From: Candidatus Saccharimonadota bacterium
GTDB lineage: Bacteria; Patescibacteriota; Saccharimonadia; Saccharimonadales; Saccharimonadaceae
DNA: 25,598 bases
Direction of reading: 5' to 3'
Assembly (NCBI GenBank): GCA_002861585.1
Contig: PJQJ01000032.1
Location: forward strand, 10,951 to 36,548
The translations under genes were made by a program, and so were the position numbers. Shown here one piece after another: positions 21,575 to 25,598 of the stretch. The notes under the pieces were generated by a model, which was not told the origin of the DNA, made no database searches, and was given only the letters and a program-made list of their open reading frames with translations. Position 1 is the stretch's first letter. Every line of letters begins with the position of its first letter.

Positions 21575-21606
21575 AAAGAGACTTACCCTAGCGGTAGGTC
21601 TTTTTC
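21575..21606 (+). terminator. Intrinsic terminator of tRNA-Lys
   Basis: GACTTACC (21580-21587) pairs with GGTAGGTC (21593-21600) around a CTAGC loop, followed by TTTTTCT. The upstream AAAGA extends the stem. Confidence 0.88.
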
Positions 21607-21666
21607 TATGACAGTGATATCTCGGCATCAGTACTAGATCGTTCACATTACGCAGCCGTCAATGGT

Positions 21667-21713
21667 ATATTTGCTTAGATTTATTCTTCAATTACTGTAA
21701 TTCGTGCAAATAT
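21667..21713. repeat. Nested inverted repeats in the spacer before the KGG gene
   Basis: ATATTTGC (21667-21674) and GCAAATAT (21706-21713) form an 8-bp inverted repeat. Between them lies the palindrome AATTAC-T-GTAATT (21690-21702). The 220-base spacer holds no other gene. An operator or a structured leader of the KGG gene are both possible. Confidence 0.45.
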
Positions 21714-21790
21714 GTAAGAATACTCACTGTTGAGCCGATGCTTTTGAACTATTCTAATAAGTACAAAAGGGGTAACCAAAGGAGGAGCGG

Positions 21791-21922
21791 ATGGCGAAGA
21801 AGGAAACGGCGAAACGCGGTCTTGCTAGCGCTAGCGAAGAGACTCGTAGACGAGTAGCTCGTATGGGCGGCAAAGCAAGTCATGGCGGCGGCCGTCGCAA
21901 GAACGAAAATACTGATCAATAA
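21791..21922 (+). CDS. KGG-motif stress-type microprotein
   Basis: A 43-aa basic protein with a single KGG-type repeat (stress-induced acidophilic repeat, as in YciG-like proteins): KRGLASASEETRRRVARMGG then KASHGGGRRKN. The family pattern is RGFAS-x-RE-A-KGGKA. A very strong ribosome site, AAAGGAGGAG (21778-21787), lies three bases before the ATG, and the gene is followed by its own terminator, so it is an independent, probably well-expressed unit. KGG proteins are associated with stress tolerance; their mechanism is not settled. It is too short for default gene callers and easily missed. Confidence 0.82.
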   Translation: MAKKETAKRGLASASEETRRRVARMGGKASHGGGRRKNENTDQ

Positions 21923-21973
21923 TTTTCTCACTCACACACTCACACATTGGATCTAACAGTCCATCACTTACAT

Positions 21974-22012
21974 AAGAGAGACGCACCCCACCCGCGTCTC
22001 TCTTTACTTTTT
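21974..22012 (+). terminator. Intrinsic terminator after the KGG gene
   Basis: AAGAGAGACGC (21974-21984) pairs perfectly with GCGTCTCTCTT (21994-22004), loop of 9, followed by TACTTTTT. Confidence 0.92.
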
Positions 22013-22061
22013 ACGTCAATTTTTTCAGCATAAGTTTTATGAGGGAGTATACTGCTTTGCA

Positions 22062-23504
22062 ATGTACTCATTTTATCCTCTCAAGAAGGTGCAACGAAAA
22101 ACACTCGTCTGTTTGTGGTCCATCGGCGTGCTAATGGGTCTAGCTGCAGTAAAGCTTGATGTAACGTCAGAAGGTATAGGATGGTGGTTTATAGCCGGAT
22201 TATTGCTTATAGCTGCTCTGCGCCGAACACCCAATGCGGTGCTCCTTGTGCTTATCTCTGGGCTACTTGTAGGAAACTTGCAAGGTAGCAGAGTAGCTCA
22301 AGATGTAGCTTTGTACGATCTCTTTATGGGACAGAAGGTAACTCTTGTTGGCACCGTGAGTGAGGATCCAACGTACGGAGAGAGAGGTGAGCGGATATTC
22401 TATGCCAGTGACGTTGCTATTAGTGGTAAAAGTTTGCCAGGCAAGGTCAGGATCAGCACGTTGTCGGCAGTAACGATAGGGCGCGGCGATGCTATTGTTG
22501 CACAAGGAAGGGTTAAACCAGGGTTCGGACCATACCAGGCACGCATAAGTTATGCTTCTATTTTGGAGCATGCAGAGAGTCAGAGCCTTATCCTTCGTGT
22601 GCGCGATAGTTTTGCCAGTGGCGTCCGCAACGCCATTCCTGAACCATCCGCAAGTCTCGGTCTCGGTTTCTTGCTGGGCCTAAAGAGCGGGTTGCCTGAT
22701 GATCTGGCTGACGACTTGCGCACTCTTGGCCTCACGCACATTATTGTCGCCTCAGGTTATAACTTAACAATTCTTATCCGTTTGGCGCGGCGCTCATTAG
22801 CTCCCATCTCAAAATATCAAGCATTTGTCTGTTCGCTAACACTCATGGCTGGTTTCGTAGCTGTCACAGGTGTTAGTCCTTCAATGGCGCGTGCGGCCTT
22901 TGTCACCTCGCTGGCCCTGACTGCGTGGTACTATGGCCGAAGGATTCATCCAGTTCTTCTACTGCTTTTCGCCGCAGCCATAACGGCCCTGATTAATCCT
23001 CTGTACATATGGTCCGACATGGGATGGTACTTGTCGTTCTTTGCATTTGCTGGCGTTCTGATTGTTGCACCGCTGATAATGCACCTTATCTACGGCCGAA
23101 ATGAACCATCATTTATTGGGCAAATAACAATCGAGACACTCGCCGCACAACTAATGACACTGCCGCTGATTATGTTTGTTTTTGGCGTCTTTTCTCCGTT
23201 ATCGTTGTTGGCTAATATTTTAATCGTGCCACTTATTCCACTGGCGATGCTAGGGACATTTGTTGCGGGAGTTGTTGGTATATTCTTGCCCTACGTCGCT
23301 AGTTGGTTTGGTCTGCTGCCGAGCGCAATAATATGGTACATGATTTCTATTTCTCAAATTTTGGCCGATGTTTCGTGGTCTCACTTTGATCTTGCCATTT
23401 CAGCAAGTTTTATGGTGTTAATCTACATCGTGGGAAACATATGGTTATGGCTGCTGATGCGACGCTCTAACTTTAATCTTCTCTCGGCTCGCATAACGGA
23501 CTAG
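22062..23504 (+). CDS. comEC: ComEC/Rec2-type competence channel, no nuclease domain
   Basis: A 480-aa polytopic membrane protein. Residues 1-180 are an N-terminal membrane and OB-like region (LVGTVSEDPTYGERGERIFY, KVRISTLSAV). The competence domain follows, with LGLGFLLGLKSGLPDDLADD and the hallmark LGLTHIIVASGYNLTIL near residues 225-242, then about seven further helices. ComEC carries transforming DNA across the membrane as a single strand. The usual C-terminal metallo-beta-lactamase domain is missing and the gene ends after a short basic tail. A TATACT at 22048-22053 sits 8 bases before the ATG, which suggests a very short leader. Confidence 0.92.
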   Translation: MYSFYPLKKVQRKTLVCLWSIGVLMGLAAVKLDVTSEGIGWWFIAGLLLIAALRRTPNAVLLVLISGLLVGNLQGSRVAQDVALYDLFMGQKVTLVGTVSEDPTYGERGERIFYASDVAISGKSLPGKVRISTLSAVTIGRGDAIVAQGRVKPGFGPYQARISYASILEHAESQSLILRVRDSFASGVRNAIPEPSASLGLGFLLGLKSGLPDDLADDLRTLGLTHIIVASGYNLTILIRLARRSLAPISKYQAFVCSLTLMAGFVAVTGVSPSMARAAFVTSLALTAWYYGRRIHPVLLLLFAAAITALINPLYIWSDMGWYLSFFAFAGVLIVAPLIMHLIYGRNEPSFIGQITIETLAAQLMTLPLIMFVFGVFSPLSLLANILIVPLIPLAMLGTFVAGVVGIFLPYVASWFGLLPSAIIWYMISISQILADVSWSHFDLAISASFMVLIYIVGNIWLWLLMRRSNFNLLSARITD

Positions 23505-23564
23505 CGACTTTTCATATGGTAAAATGAAAAGAGATACAGTCAAGAATTTGCTAAAGGAAAAAAG

Positions 23565-24293
23565 ATGTCAGGACATTCTAAATGGGCAACCATCAAACGA
23601 CAAAAAGGTGTTAATGATGCCAAACGAGGAGCTGTTTTTACTCGTTTAGGAAATCAAATAGCTATTGCTGCACGCAGCGGTACCGATCCAGCCATGAATC
23701 CCTCTCTTGCAATGGTGATTGAAAAAGCAAAACAGGCTAATATGCCAATGAGCAATATTGAACGGGCGATTCAGCGTGTGGCCGATAAATCAGCTGTCGC
23801 ACTTGATGAAGTAACCTACGAGGGCTACGGTCCAGGTGGAATCGCAGTTATCGTCGAAGCAGCGACCGATAACAAAAACCGGACATATCCGGAAGTTCGT
23901 CATGCGTTTAGTAAGAATGGCGGAAATATAGCCGAACCTGGAAGCGTTGCATTTCAATTTACTCGAAGGGGTGTTATCCGCGTTAGTTTTACCGGCGATG
24001 TTGACGAGGCCTTAATGAATGTTCTTGAAGCAGGTGCAGATGATGCCCAGGAAGAAGAGGGTCAGTTAACTGTTTATACTGATCCAAAAGAACTGCACGC
24101 TGTTCGTAAGGCCCTGATGAATAGTGAATTTACCGTTACTGATGCTGAATTAAGCTACGTCGCTAACAATACTATTGAGATTACAGACGGTGATGTTGCA
24201 CAAAAAATTATGAAATTGATGGATGCGCTTGACGACCTGCAAGACGTTGTCGCTGTCCACAGTAACTTTGATATTCCATCAGAACTACTATAA
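23565..24293 (+). CDS. YebC/PmpR family transcription or translation regulator
   Basis: A 242-aa protein that opens with the family signature MSGHSKWATIKRQKGVNDAKRG, continues with FTRLGNQIAIAARSG, NMPMSNIERAIQRVADK, EGYGPGGIAVIVEAATDNKNRT and FSKNGGN, and ends with a ferredoxin-like domain. YebC/PmpR proteins are DNA-binding regulators in some bacteria, and recent work links YebC-type proteins to translation of proline-rich stretches. TAAAAT at 23520-23525 and an AAAGGA ribosome site give a conventional leader, unlike several neighbours. The full family length is present. Confidence 0.95.
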   Translation: MSGHSKWATIKRQKGVNDAKRGAVFTRLGNQIAIAARSGTDPAMNPSLAMVIEKAKQANMPMSNIERAIQRVADKSAVALDEVTYEGYGPGGIAVIVEAATDNKNRTYPEVRHAFSKNGGNIAEPGSVAFQFTRRGVIRVSFTGDVDEALMNVLEAGADDAQEEEGQLTVYTDPKELHAVRKALMNSEFTVTDAELSYVANNTIEITDGDVAQKIMKLMDALDDLQDVVAVHSNFDIPSELL

Positions 24294-24335
24294 AGCTATT
24301 GCTATTGCTGTTTAGGCAAAAGTAGTATTTAATCG

Positions 24336-24363
24336 TTGACAGAACTTCGGCTAGTGGTATTAT
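24336..24363 (+). promoter_or_regulatory. Promoter of the LTD surface protein, predicted leaderless
   Basis: TTGACA (24336-24341, perfect -35), 16 bases, TATTAT (24358-24363), then the ATG at 24370. Transcription should begin at the start codon. The spacer between the yebC-type gene and this gene holds no other feature. Confidence 0.72.
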
Positions 24364-24369
24364 CAAAAT

Positions 24370-25598
24370 ATGAGAAGCCGAATCCTTGGACTAATCCTGT
24401 TACTACTACTACCAATTTCACTCCCGGTTACCGCCTCTGCTGAAACCGGATCGCCAGTTATTATCAAGCAGGTTCAACTAGATGGCTCATCTGATCTGAA
24501 AGACAGTATTGTTCTCTACAATCAGACAGCGCAGGACGTGTCATTAACTGGATGGGCTATAGAGTATGCTCGTGCAAATACGAATGATCATGAATCACTT
24601 GATCCAGCATACTGTGGTGCTGCAAATTGGCAAACATATGCAACTGTAGCAACTGATGTGAGGGTAACGGAAATAGGAGGGGTACTTCCTGCCTTCAACC
24701 AAGCGCGCATAACAGGATTAGATCTTGATAATTCCAGCGGTGGTTCAATTCGTGTAATAACCAAATTTGTTGACGGTGTCTCAACGCAAGCAGACCTTGT
24801 TGGTTGGGGTAGCGATGTATCACGAGCCCCTTGTTTCGAAGCTGCTCAAGCAGCAATTCCAGAGACTGATTTCAGTCTTGTCCGTCAAAAATTAGTTCAT
24901 CAGTATAGCGATACAAATAATAATGCAACTGATTTTACGATCACTCATTCATCTACCGTCGTTGATGATTCTGATGGATCATGCGATGAGGATTGTGAGG
25001 AACCGGAAGAGCCAGCCAGTGAACCAGTCGAACAGCAATTACCGCTGATCATCAACGAGGTTCTACCTGATCCGAAGAGCCCTCAAACCGATGATCAACA
25101 TGAATTTATTGAAATCTATAATCCTAATGACTCAGCTGTTAATATGCACCAGTACTTATTGCAGACAGGAGCTAACCTTCAGTACATGCACGAGATAGAA
25201 AATCTTACTATTCAAGCAAAAGGATACGTTACTCTATTTTCAGCCAGTACAGGATTAGTACTTGGCAACAATGCCGGCGGTGTTCGACTAACAGCAGCAG
25301 ACGGCTCGATCAGCAGTGAGATGAGCTATACCACAACTAACGAAGGTGCGTCCTGGTCGTTGATTGATGGTGATTGGGTCATGACAGCCATGCCAACACC
25401 TAATGCCGCTAATAGTAGGCCAGTTGCTAATGAACTGCAAACAGCTACAGAGGAAGTTAGCGTTGCTCTATGTGCAACCGGTAAAGAACGCAATAACACA
25501 ACCGGCCGCTGTAAAACGATTAACACGACAACTGCATCCGTCCCGTGTGAAGCTGGGCAAGAACGAAATCCTGCAACCCAGCGTTGTCGACGAACAGA
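24370..25598 (+). CDS. Secreted protein with two lamin-tail domains and Cys repeats (partial, runs off the window)
   Basis: Open from the ATG at 24370 to the window edge, 409 codons with no stop. A clear signal peptide ends at SLPVTASA (residue 24). Residues about 27-190 resemble a lamin-tail domain (LTD), and residues about 225-345 are a second, clearer one (PLIINEVLPDP, HEFIEIYNPN, YLLQTGANLQ, GYVTLFSAS). An acidic linker (CDEDCEEPEEP) joins them. From residue 368 a repeat begins: CATGKERNNTTGRC and CEAGQERNPATQRC, with Cys at 368/381 and 393/406, an exact 25-residue period. LTDs are beta-sandwiches found in many secreted bacterial proteins. Repeats of this RNPxTxRC type occur in surface proteins of Saccharibacteria as I recall them. 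Role: probably surface adhesion or scaffolding, inferred. Confidence 0.85.
   Translation, partial: MRSRILGLILLLLLPISLPVTASAETGSPVIIKQVQLDGSSDLKDSIVLYNQTAQDVSLTGWAIEYARANTNDHESLDPAYCGAANWQTYATVATDVRVTEIGGVLPAFNQARITGLDLDNSSGGSIRVITKFVDGVSTQADLVGWGSDVSRAPCFEAAQAAIPETDFSLVRQKLVHQYSDTNNNATDFTITHSSTVVDDSDGSCDEDCEEPEEPASEPVEQQLPLIINEVLPDPKSPQTDDQHEFIEIYNPNDSAVNMHQYLLQTGANLQYMHEIENLTIQAKGYVTLFSASTGLVLGNNAGGVRLTAADGSISSEMSYTTTNEGASWSLIDGDWVMTAMPTPNAANSRPVANELQTATEEVSVALCATGKERNNTTGRCKTINTTTASVPCEAGQERNPATQRCRRT

Noticed and set aside
21605..22061. CRISPR array, insertion sequence or integration site next to the tRNA
   Set aside because: No spaced repeats, no duplicated tRNA 3' end, no transposase or integrase; the region is explained by a terminator, the KGG gene and another terminator.

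Overview
The window is gene-dense bacterial chromosome with moderate GC, short intergenic gaps and many ATGA or TAATG overlaps. TAA, TAG and TGA all act as stops (tilS and the 20970 membrane gene end in TGA), so the code is standard. Several conserved proteins are reduced: TilS of 306 aa, HrcA of 235 aa, and a 480-aa ComEC without a nuclease domain. There are also tiny secreted or anchored proteins, an LTD surface protein with RNPxTxRC-type repeats, and promoters whose predicted start falls on the ATG. Together these suggest a Patescibacteria/CPR genome, most likely Saccharibacteria (TM7). That placement is inferred from protein character; no 16S or ribosomal marker is in view.

Layout. (1) 22-6990: a histidine phosphatase on the minus strand diverges from tilS, followed by ftsH, then murJ and lepA with a TAATG overlap, closed by a long hairpin terminator that works in both directions. 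(2) 7003-9141, Tat locus: a minus-strand mini-protein with a sortase-like LANTG signal faces tatA-tatC (TatC has a 160-aa disordered tail). Next comes an 81-aa protein with a Tat-like RKDFLK signal. The two small proteins flanking tatAC share Tyr-Gly motifs. (3) 9169-15570, heat-shock region: a guanylate kinase-like gene, then hrcA, a 35-aa membrane microprotein, grpE, an HD/HD-GYP-like hydrolase, dnaK, a SemiSWEET and dnaJ. CIRCE operators precede hrcA and dnaK, and dnaK has a second CIRCE-like repeat at its start site.

(4) 15632-20942, amide-ligase region: a GNAT acetyltransferase, then an ATP-grasp enzyme, a RimK-type ATP-grasp, an ATP-grasp fused to a RimB-like retropepsin (Zn_protease/DUF785 family) domain, a canonical-length RimK, and a membrane-anchored DUF192 protein. 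Four ligases plus a protease in about 4.3 kb look like a dedicated system that adds and trims amino acids on a protein or small molecule. This is the best candidate for an undescribed system here. (5) 20970-25598: a five-helix membrane protein, tRNA-Lys(TTT) with an unusual U73, a KGG-motif microprotein, comEC, a YebC/PmpR-family gene, and the start of a secreted lamin-tail-domain protein that runs off the window.

No insertion sequence, CRISPR array, integrase or rRNA was seen. All statements come from reading the sequence; no database search was run.
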